DNA from: Mycobacterium kyogaense
GTDB taxonomy: Bacteria; Actinomycetota; Actinomycetes; Mycobacteriales; Mycobacteriaceae
Direction: 5' to 3'
Length of the DNA: 64,000 nucleotides
NCBI RefSeq assembly: GCF_003254575.1
Contig: NZ_QJUA01000005.1
Coordinates: 124,001 to 188,000 of the forward strand
Both the position numbers and the translations under genes were made by a program. Positions 33,182 through 44,500 of this stretch are shown here, piece by piece. The notes under the pieces were generated by a model. That model did no database searches. It was not told the DNA's origin and was given only the letters and a program-made list of their open reading frames with translations. Each line of letters opens with the position of its first letter. The first letter of the stretch is position 1.

Positions 33182-33952
33182 TCAGTCCATGTAGGCGCCG
33201 CCGTTGACGGCCAGCGCTTCCCCGGTGATGAATCGGGCGTCGTCGGAGAGCAGGAACGCGACCGCCCGCGCGACGTCCTCGGGTTGTTCGAGCCTGCCCA
33301 GGGGAGTGTCGGCGAGCATCATGTCGCGCACCCCGTCGGGCGTGGTGCCGCGCAGCTGCGCTTCCCACTCCAATTCACGGGACTGCATGGGTGTTTCGAC
33401 GTAACCCGGGCACACGCAGTTGACGGTGATGCCGTATTCGCCGAGTTCGTAGGCCATCGCCTGGGTGAGGCCGACGACCCCGAACTTGGAGGCGACGTAA
33501 TCCGACAGGTACGGCACGCGCCCCTGCTTGCCGGCCATCGAGGCGGTGTTGACGATCGCGCCCGCCACCCCGGTCCGCGCCATCTCCCGGGCCGCGGCCT
33601 GACCGCAGACGAACACGCCCTTGAGGTTCACCGCCATCGTCTGCTCGTAGCGCTCGACGGGTGCGTCGAGGAAACGGTGCATGAACGAGATGCCGGCGTT
33701 GCTCACCCAGGCGTGCAGACAGAGCCGTTCGGCGACGTCGGCAGCCAGCGCGGAGGCGGCGGCCGCGTCGGTGACGTCGAGTGCGGCGGACTCGTGTCCG
33801 GCATCGGGGCCGGGCAGCGCGCCGGCTACCGCCGCGGCGGCGTCGGCATCGAGGTCGGTGACGATCACCCGCCAATCCCGCTGGGCGAGTTCACCGGCGA
33901 TCGCTCGGCCGATGCCCGAGCCTGCGCCGGTCACCACGACGGTTCTGCTCAT
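33182..33952 (-). CDS. short-chain dehydrogenase/reductase
   Basis: 256-aa classical SDR. NAD(P) motif TGAGSGIG at residues 8-15, an Asp at position 33-35 (VTDLDAD) that favours NAD, catalytic Ser138, Tyr152 and Lys156 (YVASK), and the C-terminal INGGxYMD-like end LAVNGGAYMD. It probably oxidises a polyol or sugar to the ketone that the FGGY kinase then phosphorylates. Within the operon between the ABC ATPase and BtpA genes. Confidence 0.9.
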   Translation of the reverse strand: MSRTVVVTGAGSGIGRAIAGELAQRDWRVIVTDLDADAAAAVAGALPGPDAGHESAALDVTDAAAASALAADVAERLCLHAWVSNAGISFMHRFLDAPVERYEQTMAVNLKGVFVCGQAAAREMARTGVAGAIVNTASMAGKQGRVPYLSDYVASKFGVVGLTQAMAYELGEYGITVNCVCPGYVETPMQSRELEWEAQLRGTTPDGVRDMMLADTPLGRLEQPEDVARAVAFLLSDDARFITGEALAVNGGAYMD

Positions 33953-33977
33953 CAGGTGTTGTGTTCCTCTCGTGTCT

Positions 33978-35042
<1,065 letters not shown>

Positions 35043-35052
35043 AGATGCCTTC

Positions 35053-35868
35053 CTAGAACTTCACCGCGCCGCCGCTGATGCCCTGCACCAACCTGCGCTG
35101 GATGAAGAAGCTCGCCACGACGACGGGAATGACCGCGATCAGGATCGCCGCGCTCATCGAGCCGATCTGAACTCCGCGGAACGTGTTGAATCCGGCGATG
35201 GCCACCGGCAGGATCGCCGCCTTGCCCGGCGCCAGGATGAGGCCGTAGAACAGGTCGTTCCACGACAGCGTGAATCCGAAGATCGCCGAGGCGCCGATGC
35301 CGGGGAGCACCTGGGGGAGCACCACCAACCGGAACGCGGCGAACCGGGTGAAGCCGTCGACCTGCGCCTGCTCCTCCAGGGAGCGCGGCACCGCCTCGAA
35401 GAACCCGATCAGGAACCAGGTGACCACGGGCAGAACGAAACTCAGATGCGCGAAGATCACCGGTACCAGGGTGTCGGTCAGCCGAAGCGCGTAGGCCATG
35501 GTCAGGAACGGGAACACCAGAACCGCCGGCGGCAGCACCTGTGCGGCGAGCATCCCGAACCGGGTCAGGGTGCCGCCGGCCCGGAACCTGGCGATGGCGT
35601 AGGCCCCCATGCTGCCGACGACGACACTGATGCCGACGGTCACGAACGCGACCAGAGCGCTGCGTCCCGCCGCACCCAGGATGTCCGAAGCCAGCACGTT
35701 GCGCCAGCTCGCGAACGTCGGGGTGAAGCTCAGCAGGAACGGATCATCGAGCTGCGCAGGGGTTTTCACGCTGGCCAGCGCGATCCACAGCAGCGGGAAC
35801 GCGACGGTGATGCCGGCCGCCCACAGCAGCGCGACCCGCAGCACCCCGAGGAGTGAGAAGCGGCTCAT
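35053..35868 (-). CDS. MalG-type sugar ABC transporter permease
   Basis: 271-aa permease of the binding-protein-dependent (MalG) family with six hydrophobic segments and the EAA motif near EEQAQVDGFTRFAAFRLVVLPQVLPG. Start ATG 35868 overlaps the stop of the MalF-type subunit in ATGA. Partner of the MalF-type subunit and the MsmX-type ATPase. Confidence 0.92.
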   Translation of the reverse strand: MSRFSLLGVLRVALLWAAGITVAFPLLWIALASVKTPAQLDDPFLLSFTPTFASWRNVLASDILGAAGRSALVAFVTVGISVVVGSMGAYAIARFRAGGTLTRFGMLAAQVLPPAVLVFPFLTMAYALRLTDTLVPVIFAHLSFVLPVVTWFLIGFFEAVPRSLEEQAQVDGFTRFAAFRLVVLPQVLPGIGASAIFGFTLSWNDLFYGLILAPGKAAILPVAIAGFNTFRGVQIGSMSAAILIAVIPVVVASFFIQRRLVQGISGGAVKF

Positions 35869-36728
35869 CGCGTCTGGGTCCTCTCTCGGGCCCGGTCCAT
35901 GCGGCGGAACGCGACCACGATGACGGCCAGCACCACCACCAGCACCACGAACGCCATCGACGACGCCGATCCGAGCCGGAAGAACTGGATACCGGTCTGG
36001 TAGATGAAGTACTGCAGGGTCTCGGTTTCGGTGCCCGGGCCGCCGCGGGTGGTCGCGAACACGTACTCGAACACCTTCATCGCATCCAGACAGCGCAGCA
36101 GGATCGCCACGACCAGGACCGGCGCCAGCAGCGGCAGCGTCACTCGGCGCAACACGTAGAAGGCGCCCGCACCGTCGACCCGCGCGGCGTCCATCGGTTC
36201 GCGCGGAATCGATTCCAGGCCGGCGAGGAGCAGCAGCACCATGAACGGTGTCCACTGCCAGACGTCGATGAAGGCGATCGTGAACAGCGCCCGCCCGGGC
36301 CCGAAGAAGTCATAGGAGATGCCGAGTGCGCGCAGCAGCTCCGGGATCGCCCCGATCTGGTCGTTGAGCAGGAAGCGGAACGTGAGCCCCACCGCGATGG
36401 GGGTGATGAACATCGGTGCCAGCAGCATCGACCGGGTGAGATCGCGCGCCCATCGCTGCTTCTGCAATGCCAAGGCAATTGCCAGGCCGAGGATCAACTC
36501 CATTCCGACGGCCACCGCGACGAACAGCGCGGTGGTGCCGAATGCATGCCAGAAGGCGGCGTCGCCGAAGGTGGCGGCGTAGTTCTCGGCGCCGACGATC
36601 TTCGGCGCCCCGCGGTCGGTGAGCTTGTAGTCGGTGGCCGACAGGTACGCGGCGTACCCGAGGGGGAAACCGACCACCCCGACGAAAAGGGCGACGAGGG
36701 GGGTGACCATGCCATGAGCGAATTTCAT
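35865..36728 (-). CDS. MalF-type sugar ABC transporter permease
   Basis: 287-aa MalF-type permease with six hydrophobic spans, the extracellular loop block LTDRGAPKIVGAENYA and an EAA motif (PMDAARVDGAGAFYVLRRVTLP). It starts 53 bases after the binding-protein gene and overlaps the next permease. Uptake of a monosaccharide or polyol is expected; the specificity lies in the binding protein. Confidence 0.92.
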   Translation of the reverse strand: MKFAHGMVTPLVALFVGVVGFPLGYAAYLSATDYKLTDRGAPKIVGAENYAATFGDAAFWHAFGTTALFVAVAVGMELILGLAIALALQKQRWARDLTRSMLLAPMFITPIAVGLTFRFLLNDQIGAIPELLRALGISYDFFGPGRALFTIAFIDVWQWTPFMVLLLLAGLESIPREPMDAARVDGAGAFYVLRRVTLPLLAPVLVVAILLRCLDAMKVFEYVFATTRGGPGTETETLQYFIYQTGIQFFRLGSASSMAFVVLVVVLAVIVVAFRRMDRARERTQTR

Positions 36729-36781
36729 GGTGGTCTGCGCTCCTTTCGTGGGGTGGTCGGCTTCCGGCTCTCGGGGCCCGG

Positions 36782-38107
36782 CTAGCCCTGGATCTTCTCG
36801 GCCGCGGCCTGGGCGGCGGCCAGCGCGTCATCGACGCTCTTGGTACCGGCCACGGCCTCGTTCAGTTCGGTGCCGACGGCCTGGATCATCTCCTCACCGC
36901 TGGGCCCCTGGCTCAACGGCGCCGAATTGGCGAGCAGCTGCTCGACCGTCTTGTAGTAGTCGGCACCGAATTTGCCCTGCAGCACAGCCGGATCGGAGAG
37001 CGTGCTCTTGCGGATCGCGGCCCCACCATTCTCGACGCGAGTGACGTCATTGGGCTTGGCGGTGATCCACGACGCGAAGGCCCACGCCGCGTCGGAGCTC
37101 GCAGAGTTGGCGGGGATCGCCCAGCTCCATGAACCCAGCACCTGCTTGCCGCCGGGGATCGGGGCCAGCTTGACCTTGCCGGCGGCCGGTCCCGAGCCGG
37201 GCTCGTTGATCGCGGGCAGCTGCCAGTTGTAGTTGATCATCGACGCCGACTGGTTGGCCGACACCGACCGCTGGGCCTCGTCCATGCTCCAGTTCAGGCT
37301 GTTGGCCGGCGCCGCGGTCTTGTAGGTGTCGATGTAGGCCTCGAGCGCGCGCTTCGCCTCGGGGGTGTTGAGGCTGACCTTGCCGTCGGCGCCGTAGATG
37401 GAGCCACCCGCGGCGAAGAGCCAGTTGCCCCACTCCTCGAAGATCTTGTAGCCGCGCTGCGGCTGCATCGCGATGCCGGCGCGCTCGGGGGTCTTGAGCG
37501 CCTTGCTGACACTGACCAACTGGTCGAGGTCGGTGGGCACCTGCTGGTTGGCGGCCGCGAGATCGTCTGCGTTGTACAGGTATCCGAGCGCGTAGTTGTA
37601 GAACGGCACGCCGTAGCGCACCCCGTCGACGGTGGTGATGTCGGTCAGGGGCTTGAAGAAGTCGGCGGCGTCGTAGTCGGGGGTGCTGTCGATGCGCGCG
37701 TCGAGCGGCTGCAGGAACTTCGCGTTGGCGAAGTCGACCATCCACGGGTTGTCGACGACGATCAGGTCGTAGTTCGGTGCCGACGACTGGAACGAGGACA
37801 CCAGCTTGTCGCGCATCTGGTCATAGGTCAGGGATTCGATGTCGACCTTGATGTCGGGGAAGCTCTTGTTGAAGTCGGCCACCATCGATTTCACGATGTC
37901 GGTGTCGGGCACGTTCTCCATCAGGATGCGGACGGTGCCCGAGGTGTCCTTGGCCACCTCGCCGGTGCCGGTGGCCTGCGACTGTTCCGGGCCCCCGCTG
38001 CCCGCGCACGCGGAGAGCATCAGGGCGAGAACGGCGAGCAGGGCGACGGCGACGGAGCGAACGGTACGGCCCCGCCGCCGGGGGACGGGTGTTTGCGTGA
38101 TTCTCAT
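36782..38107 (-). CDS. family 1 sugar-binding lipoprotein
   Basis: 441-aa extracellular solute-binding protein family 1. A signal peptide with twin-arginine-like basic start (RRRGR) and lipobox LSAC gives Cys34. The binding-domain patch YDLIVVDNPWMVDFANAKFLQPLD and PFYNYALGYLYNADD are family-typical. ATG 38107 is chosen because AAAGGAG precedes it at 8-base spacing; an upstream in-frame ATG at 38125 lies before that site. It probably captures a sugar alcohol or sugar outside the membrane for the following importer. Confidence 0.9.
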   Translation of the reverse strand: MRITQTPVPRRRGRTVRSVAVALLAVLALMLSACAGSGGPEQSQATGTGEVAKDTSGTVRILMENVPDTDIVKSMVADFNKSFPDIKVDIESLTYDQMRDKLVSSFQSSAPNYDLIVVDNPWMVDFANAKFLQPLDARIDSTPDYDAADFFKPLTDITTVDGVRYGVPFYNYALGYLYNADDLAAANQQVPTDLDQLVSVSKALKTPERAGIAMQPQRGYKIFEEWGNWLFAAGGSIYGADGKVSLNTPEAKRALEAYIDTYKTAAPANSLNWSMDEAQRSVSANQSASMINYNWQLPAINEPGSGPAAGKVKLAPIPGGKQVLGSWSWAIPANSASSDAAWAFASWITAKPNDVTRVENGGAAIRKSTLSDPAVLQGKFGADYYKTVEQLLANSAPLSQGPSGEEMIQAVGTELNEAVAGTKSVDDALAAAQAAAEKIQG

Positions 38108-38121
38108 GTGTAGTGCTCCTT

Positions 38122-39603
38122 TCATCGGGTGGTGCGTGCCAGTGAGTGCGAGATCGGGGTGAGTGCGTCACCGAGTTCGCGCCATGTCGCGTACGCGGCG
38201 TCGTAGCGCTCGGTGCGGGCGGGGTCGGGGACGTAGGGCTCGTCGAGCGTGATGAACCGTGCGGCGTCGGACCAGTCGTCGAGGGCGCCGACGCCGATCG
38301 CCGCGATCACCGCCGCGCCCAGGGACGCGCCGGGGTGCCCGTGCACTGGATTCATCTCCATGCCGAGGACGTCGGCGTGAATCTGCTTCCACAGGGTGGA
38401 TTTCGAGCCGCCGTTGGTGATCATCACGCGGTGCAACGGGATCCCGATCTCGGCGAAGACGTCGACGTGGTGGCGGAACCCGAAGGCGATGGCCTCCAGC
38501 ACAGCGCGGTACATGTCGGCGCGGCCATGGCCGAGGTGTAGGCCCGCGAACACTCCGCGGAGGTCGGGGTCGTGCAGCGGGCTCTTCTCGCCGAGAAAGT
38601 AGGGGAGGCAGAGGATCTCGGCAGGCGGTCGCTGAGCCGCCTCGTCGTCGAGATCGGTCAGTGCGGTGCCGCCGAACAGGGCCTGGAACCACCGGATCAG
38701 GCTGCCGCTGGTGGCCATGCAGCCGTTGGGTAGCCAGTGTCCGGGTACCGGGTGGGCGTCGAGATAGAGGCGCTCGTCGACGACGGGAGTCTGGCTGGCG
38801 ACCAGGATATCGCCCGCACCACCGAGTTTCACGAGTGCGTCGCCCGGACCGTTGACACCCGCCGCGAACGCCGACAGCACGTGGTCGGCGCCGCCGACCA
38901 CCAGGGGGGTGCCTGCCCGCAGTCCGGTGGCTTCGGCGGCGGCCGAGCTGAGTTCACCGACCGGGGTGCCGGGGCGCCGCACCGGTGGCAGCGTCGTGGG
39001 ATCGAGTTTCGCTGCGGCGAGCACCATCTCGGCGAGTTGTCCGTCGAGGGTGAACAGTCCCGATTCGATCGCCCAGTTCTCTTCGACGTGCACCGGTGCG
39101 CCCAGCGCTGTCAGCACCCAGTCGTAGGAGCCCACCCAGTGCGCTGTGCGCGCAGAGATCTCGGGCTCGTGGTCGCGCAGCCACACCGTGGTCGGTGCCA
39201 CCGACTGCTGGGTCAGGGCCGACCCGGTCAGGTGCACCAGGTCGGTGTCGGCGAGTGCGGCGGCCAGATCGGTCACTTCGCGGTGGGCGCGGGCGTCGTT
39301 CTGCAGGATGGCGTGGCGCAGCGGGCGGCCCGCATCGTCGACGGGAACGACGGCGGGCACCATGCCGGAGGTCGCCAGCGCGCCCACCTGCTCGGTCGGC
39401 ACGCCCGAAGCATGCACCACCTCGCGGATCGACTCGACGACATTGCGGTGCCACTGTCCGGTGTCGGCTTCTGCGTATCCGGGGGCGGGGGAGTGCAGGG
39501 CCGTCTCGCGCGTGGCGGTCGCGACGATGCCGCTCTCGGTGTCGAGCAGCACGGTCTTGGTTCCGGTGGTGCCGATGTCGATGCCGATGGTGTAACGGGT
39601 CAT
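38122..39603 (-). CDS. FGGY-family carbohydrate kinase (polyol operon)
   Basis: 493-aa FGGY kinase. N-terminal ATP motif YTIGIDIGTTGTKTVLLD, substrate-side block GGADHVLSAFAAGV, LPYFLGEKSPLHDPDLRGVFAGLHLGH and adenosine motif MITNGGSKSTLWKQIHADVLG. The last two blocks are close to xylulokinase/gluconokinase members. It overlaps the DeoR gene by 4 bases. It would phosphorylate the imported polyol or its ketose product. Only about a third of residues seem shared with the kinase at 14621, so the two probably act on different sugars. Confidence 0.9.
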   Translation of the reverse strand: MTRYTIGIDIGTTGTKTVLLDTESGIVATATRETALHSPAPGYAEADTGQWHRNVVESIREVVHASGVPTEQVGALATSGMVPAVVPVDDAGRPLRHAILQNDARAHREVTDLAAALADTDLVHLTGSALTQQSVAPTTVWLRDHEPEISARTAHWVGSYDWVLTALGAPVHVEENWAIESGLFTLDGQLAEMVLAAAKLDPTTLPPVRRPGTPVGELSSAAAEATGLRAGTPLVVGGADHVLSAFAAGVNGPGDALVKLGGAGDILVASQTPVVDERLYLDAHPVPGHWLPNGCMATSGSLIRWFQALFGGTALTDLDDEAAQRPPAEILCLPYFLGEKSPLHDPDLRGVFAGLHLGHGRADMYRAVLEAIAFGFRHHVDVFAEIGIPLHRVMITNGGSKSTLWKQIHADVLGMEMNPVHGHPGASLGAAVIAAIGVGALDDWSDAARFITLDEPYVPDPARTERYDAAYATWRELGDALTPISHSLARTTR

Positions 39604-40400
39604 GGGGCTCCCGCCGCCGTCGCGTCCTCATGGGCGCTCACACAGATCACCTCGACGCCGGCGTCACGGGCGGCGACCAGCGCGGGATGCTCCGGCGGAC
39701 CGTCGCTGACGATGATCGCGACGCTGGAGAGCGTGGTGATGCTGACGAAGGTGACGCGACCGAGCTTCGATTTGTCGGCAGCGACGATCACCCGGTCGGC
39801 ACGCCGGCTGGCCGCCTGTTTGACCCGGCTCTCGGCCTGGTGGTAGTCGGAGATGCCGCGCTCTCCGTCGATACCGGCCACGCCCATCACATAGGTGTCG
39901 CAGTTGTAGTTGGAAAGCGTGTCCTCGGCGGCAGCCCCGATCAAACTCAGCTCGCCGGACCGTAATTCGCCGCCGGTGAGCACCACCGTCGTGTCTGGTT
40001 CGTCGACGAGTGCGAGTGCGGCCAGCACGCTCGGCGTCACGACGGTCAGGCCGAGTCCGCGTCCGCGTAGCGAATTCGCCACTGCCAGCGCGGTGCTGCC
40101 GGAGTCCAGGATCAGCGTCTCGTTGACGCCGATCAGATCGGCGACGACATCGGCGATGTGGATCTTCTCCTGCGCGGCATCGGCCATGCGTGTGGCGAAC
40201 GACGGCTCGGTGTCCTTGCCCTGCAGGGCGATCGCCCCGCCGACCACCCGCCGCACCACGCCGCTGGCCTCGAGGGCCTCGACGTCGCGACGGATCGTCA
40301 TCTCCGAGACGTCGAACTCGGTGGCCAGCTCGGCGTAGGTGATCTCGCGGGCCGCGCGGACCCGCTGCTCGATGTGGTCGCGCCGGGACTTCACATCCAC
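39600..40400 (-). CDS. DeoR/GlpR-family transcriptional regulator
   Basis: 266-aa DeoR-family repressor. N-terminal HTH (EITYAELATEFDVSEMTIRRDVEALEASGVVRRVVGGA), then a sugar-phosphate isomerase-like effector domain with ILDSGSTALAVANSL and the phosphate-binding DKSKLG patch. The start is uncertain among clustered GTG codons; the GTG at 40400 has GGGAG at an 8-base spacing, while 40406 and 40415 also fit the frame. Leads the sugar operon, whose products are expected to give the inducer. Confidence 0.88.
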   Translation of the reverse strand: MDVKSRRDHIEQRVRAAREITYAELATEFDVSEMTIRRDVEALEASGVVRRVVGGAIALQGKDTEPSFATRMADAAQEKIHIADVVADLIGVNETLILDSGSTALAVANSLRGRGLGLTVVTPSVLAALALVDEPDTTVVLTGGELRSGELSLIGAAAEDTLSNYNCDTYVMGVAGIDGERGISDYHQAESRVKQAASRRADRVIVAADKSKLGRVTFVSITTLSSVAIIVSDGPPEHPALVAARDAGVEVICVSAHEDATAAGAP

Positions 40401-40428
40401 GGGCACAGCTCCCACAGTCCCACCGCGT

Positions 40429-40517
40429 TCTGTTCAAAATTCACAGATAATCTCCCGATCGAGGTGGCGGTTCGCGGTGAAGGCTTACTGGCGTGTGAAT
40501 CTATAACAGAGTTCTGT
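40429..40517. promoter_or_regulatory. putative DeoR operator repeats
   Basis: TCTGT (40429-40433) faces ACAGA (40443-40447), and a tighter inverted repeat ACAGA-GT-TCTGT lies at 40506-40517. Both are in the intergenic region between the DeoR gene and the divergent DUF389 gene. Repeated arms of the same sequence suggest two repressor sites 70-80 bases apart, an arrangement that can support looping. Confidence 0.4.
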
Positions 40518-40591
40518 GTACTCGCCACACTTAGCGGCGAATTGTCTCCAACCAGATCCAGCGGCGGCCCGACGCCTGTTAACTGGCGCCG

Positions 40592-41524
40592 GTGCTGGAC
40601 TTGCGCGTCATCGTGCCTGCGGACATGCGAGACGACGTGGTGGCCGTGCTGCGCCGCCAGGTCGGCGTCGCGCACATCCTGATCCACCCCGGGGCGGCCG
40701 TGGAACCATCTGGGGGAGACGAGATCACCGCGGTGATCGCCCGAGAATGCGCCAACGACGTCATCAAGGCCCTCAAAGCCCTCGACGCCCAGCATCGGGG
40801 CGCGATCCTGCTCACGGTGCTCGACACCGTGCTCTCCACCAGTGCGCACGAGGCCGAGGACGACGCCGAGGGGGATCCCGCCGACGCGGTGGTGTGGGAC
40901 GAACTCATCGGCCGCACACGCGAGGAGTCGACGCTGTCGGTGACGTTCGTGCTCTTCCTCACCCTTGCGTGCCTGTTGGCCGCGGTAGGTGCGGTGACCG
41001 ACTCCATGGTGACCGTCGTCGGTGCGATGGTGTTGGGACCCGAGTTCGGACCTCTGGCGGCGGTGTCGGTGGCGATCGTGCAGCGCCGTGCTGATCTGGC
41101 CCGGCGCGCCGCGATCGCGCTGCTGGCCGGATTCCCGATCGCGATGGGTGTCACCGCGCTGCTGACCATGGCCGCGCACGCGGTGGGCTGGGTGAACCTC
41201 GACGCCGTGCGCTCCGTCGACAACGTCGACTTCATCTTCCAGGTCGGGCCGATCTCGTTCGTGGTGGCGCTGCTGGCCGGCGCCGCCGGCATGCTGTCGC
41301 TCGTGTCCGCCAAATCGGCGGCACTGGTCGGGGTGTTCATCTCCGTCACGACGGTGCCCGCGGCGGGATTCACCGCGGTCGCAGGCGTGCTGGGCGACTG
41401 GGGGATGGCCGCTCGATCGGCCACCCAGCTCGCGGTGAACCTGATCGGCATCGTGATCGCCTGCGTGCTGGTGCTGGTGCTTCGCCCGCGCGCCAACCTC
41501 ATTCCGCGCCGCGCGCAGACCTGA
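40592..41524 (+). CDS. DUF389 family membrane protein
   Basis: 310-aa DUF389 protein. A soluble N-terminal domain (about 115 residues) precedes about six hydrophobic segments from residue 118 (VTFVLFLTLACLLAAVG) to 300. The block MVTVVGAMVLGPEFGPLAAVSVAIVQRR is the family signature. Function unknown; the family is sometimes near transporters. Forty-three bases upstream of the long transglutaminase gene and probably its cotranscribed leader gene, although coregulation is only inferred. Confidence 0.85.
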   Translation: MLDLRVIVPADMRDDVVAVLRRQVGVAHILIHPGAAVEPSGGDEITAVIARECANDVIKALKALDAQHRGAILLTVLDTVLSTSAHEAEDDAEGDPADAVVWDELIGRTREESTLSVTFVLFLTLACLLAAVGAVTDSMVTVVGAMVLGPEFGPLAAVSVAIVQRRADLARRAAIALLAGFPIAMGVTALLTMAAHAVGWVNLDAVRSVDNVDFIFQVGPISFVVALLAGAAGMLSLVSAKSAALVGVFISVTTVPAAGFTAVAGVLGDWGMAARSATQLAVNLIGIVIACVLVLVLRPRANLIPRRAQT

Positions 41525-41567
41525 CGCAACCTGCGGCGCTGCATGGGGTGTGGTGGGATCTAGCGCT

Positions 41568-44500
41568 ATGGGGATCAAAGTCGCCCTCGAACACCGCACC
41601 AGCTACACATTCGATCGGCTGGTAGAGGTGCTCCCGCACGTGGTCCGGCTGCGGCCGGCCCCGCACTCGCGTACGCCGATCGAGGCGTACTCGCTCACCG
41701 TCGAACCCGACGATCACTTCGTCAACTGGCAGCAGGACGCCTTCGGCAACTTCATGGCCCGGCTCGTCTTCCCCACCCGGGCCCGCAGCCTGACGATCAC
41801 CGTCGGGCTCATCGCCGACCTCAAGGTGATCAACCCGTTCGACTTCTTCATCGAGGACTACGCCGAGACGGTGGGCTTCACGTATCCGCGCGCGCTGGCC
41901 GAGGATCTCAAGCCCTATCTGCGTCCGGTCGACGAGGAGCACGCCGGCTCCGGACCCGGCGACCTGGTCGAGGCGTGGGTGGGCAACTTCTCGGTGGCGC
42001 CCGACACCCGCACCATCGACTTCCTGGTGGCGCTGAATCGCGCCGTCAACGCCGACGTCGGCTACAGCGTCCGGCTCGAACCCGGTGTGCAGACACCGGA
42101 CACCACCTTGCGCACCGGCATCGGCTCGTGCCGCGACTCGGCGTGGTTGCTCGTCTCCATCCTGCGTCAGATGGGCCTGGCCGCCCGCTTCGTGTCCGGC
42201 TATCTGGTTCAGCTCACGTCCGACGTCGAGGCGCTCGACGGTCCGTCCGGCCCGGCCGCGGATTTCACCGACCTGCACGCGTGGACCGAGGTCTACATCC
42301 CCGGCGCCGGCTGGATCGGACTCGATCCCACCTCGGGCCTGTTCGCCGGCGAGGGTCACATCCCGCTGTCGGCCACCCCGCACCCGGAGTCGGCGGCCCC
42401 GATCACCGGTGCCACCGAACCGTGCGAGACCACGCTGGAGTTCAGCAACGTCGTCACCCGGGTGCACGAGGACCCGCGCGTCACGCTGCCCTACACCGAG
42501 GCGGCCTGGGCGGCGATCAACGCACTCGGCCACCGCGTCGACGACCGACTGGCCGCAGGTGACGTTCGGCTCACCGTGGGCGGCGAACCGACGTTCGTGT
42601 CGATCGACAACCAGACGGATCCGGAGTGGACCACCGACGCCGACGGACCGCACAAGCGTCAGCGCGCCTCGGACTTGGCGGCGCGGCTGAAGGCGGTGTG
42701 GGCGCCGCAGGGTCTCGTGCAGCGCAGTCAGGGCAAGTGGTACCCCGGAGAGCCGTTGCCGCGCTGGCAGATCGCGCTGCTGTGGCGAGCCGACGGCGAA
42801 CCGCTGTGGCGCGATCCGGCCCTGCTGGCCGACCCGTGGTCCGACCAGCCGGACGCCGCAGAGATCGACCCCGAGGCTCCGCAGAAGCTGCTGGGAGAGA
42901 TCGCCGACGACTTCGGGCTGCCGCGCAGTCAGGTCCGGCCCGCCTTCGAGGATCCGCTGAGCCGGCTGGCGGCGGCGGTGCGCCGCCCTGCCGGGCAGGC
43001 GGTCGCCGAGGGCGACGATCTGGCGGTCGACAGCGCGTGGGCGAGGGCGCAGCTGTTGACCAAACTCGACGATTCGGTCACCGAACCTGCCGCGTTCGTC
43101 CTGCCGCTGCACCGCCGCGACGACGACGCCGGCTGGGCCAGCGCGGACTGGACGCTGCGACGAGGACGGATCGTGTTGTCGGAGGGTGATTCTCCCGCGG
43201 GCTTGCGGCTACCGCTGACCTCCATCAGCTGGCAGCCGCCGCCGCAGCGCGCCGAGGCCGACCCCACTCGCGAGACCGGTCCGCTGCAAGCGGGCCAGAA
43301 GGAGTCCGCCGAGATCACCGACGCCGACGCGGTGCCGACCACCGCGCTGGTGGCCGAGATCCGCGACGGCATCCTCTACGTGTTCCTGCCGCCCACCGAA
43401 GAGCTCGACCACTTCGTCGATCTGGTCGAGCGCATCGAGGCGGGGGCGGCCGCGGTGGGCTGCCCACTGGTGATCGAGGGGTACGGGCCGCCCGCCGATC
43501 CGCGGTTGCAGTCGATGACGATCACCCCCGATCCGGGTGTCATCGAGGTCAATGTCGCGCCGACGGCGAGCTTCGCCGAGCAACGAGACCAGCTCGAGAC
43601 GCTGTACGCCCACGCGCGGCTGGCCCGGTTGTCCACCGAATCCTTCGACGTCGACGGCACTCATGGCGGTACGGGTGGCGGGAACCACATCACCCTCGGC
43701 GGTATCACCCCCGCGGACTCGCCGCTGCTGCGCCGGCCCGACCTGCTGGTGTCCCTGCTGACCTACTGGCAGCGCCATCCCTCGCTGTCGTACCTGTTCT
43801 CCGGACGCTTCATCGGCACGACGTCGCAGGCGCCCCGGGTGGACGAGGGTCGCCCCGAATCGCTCTACGAGCTGGAGATCGCGTTCGCCGAGATCGCCCG
43901 GTTGACGACGGGCGGTGACGACAGTGACGACGACGATGACGGCGACGGTGACGGTGACGGTGACGGTGCGCGCGCGTGGATCGTGGATCGCGCCTTGCGT
44001 CACCTTCTCACCGACATCACCGGCAACACCCACCGCGCCGAATTCTGCATCGACAAGCTCTACAGCCCCGACAGTGCGCGCGGCCGGCTCGGCCTGCTGG
44101 AGTTGCGTGGCTTCGAGATGCCGCCGCATCCGCAGATGGCGATGGTGCAGTCCCTGCTGGTGCGTGCACTGGTCGCACGCTTCTGGGAGAAGCCGCTGCG
44201 CGCTCCGCTGATCCGCCACGGCGCAAACCTGCATGGTCGATACCTGTTGCCGCACTTCATCATCGGCGACATCGCCGAGGTCGCTGCCGACCTGCGCGAC
44301 CACGGCATCGAGTTCGACACCAGCTGGCTGGACCCGTTCACGGAGTTCCGCTTCGCGCGCATCGGCACCGCCGTGTTCGGGGGCGTGGAGATCGAACTGC
44401 GCGGCGCCATCGAACCGTGGAACGTACTCGGTGAGGAGGCCACCGCCGGCGGCACCGCGCGCTACGTGGATTCTTCGGTGGAACGCCTGCAGGTCCGGCT

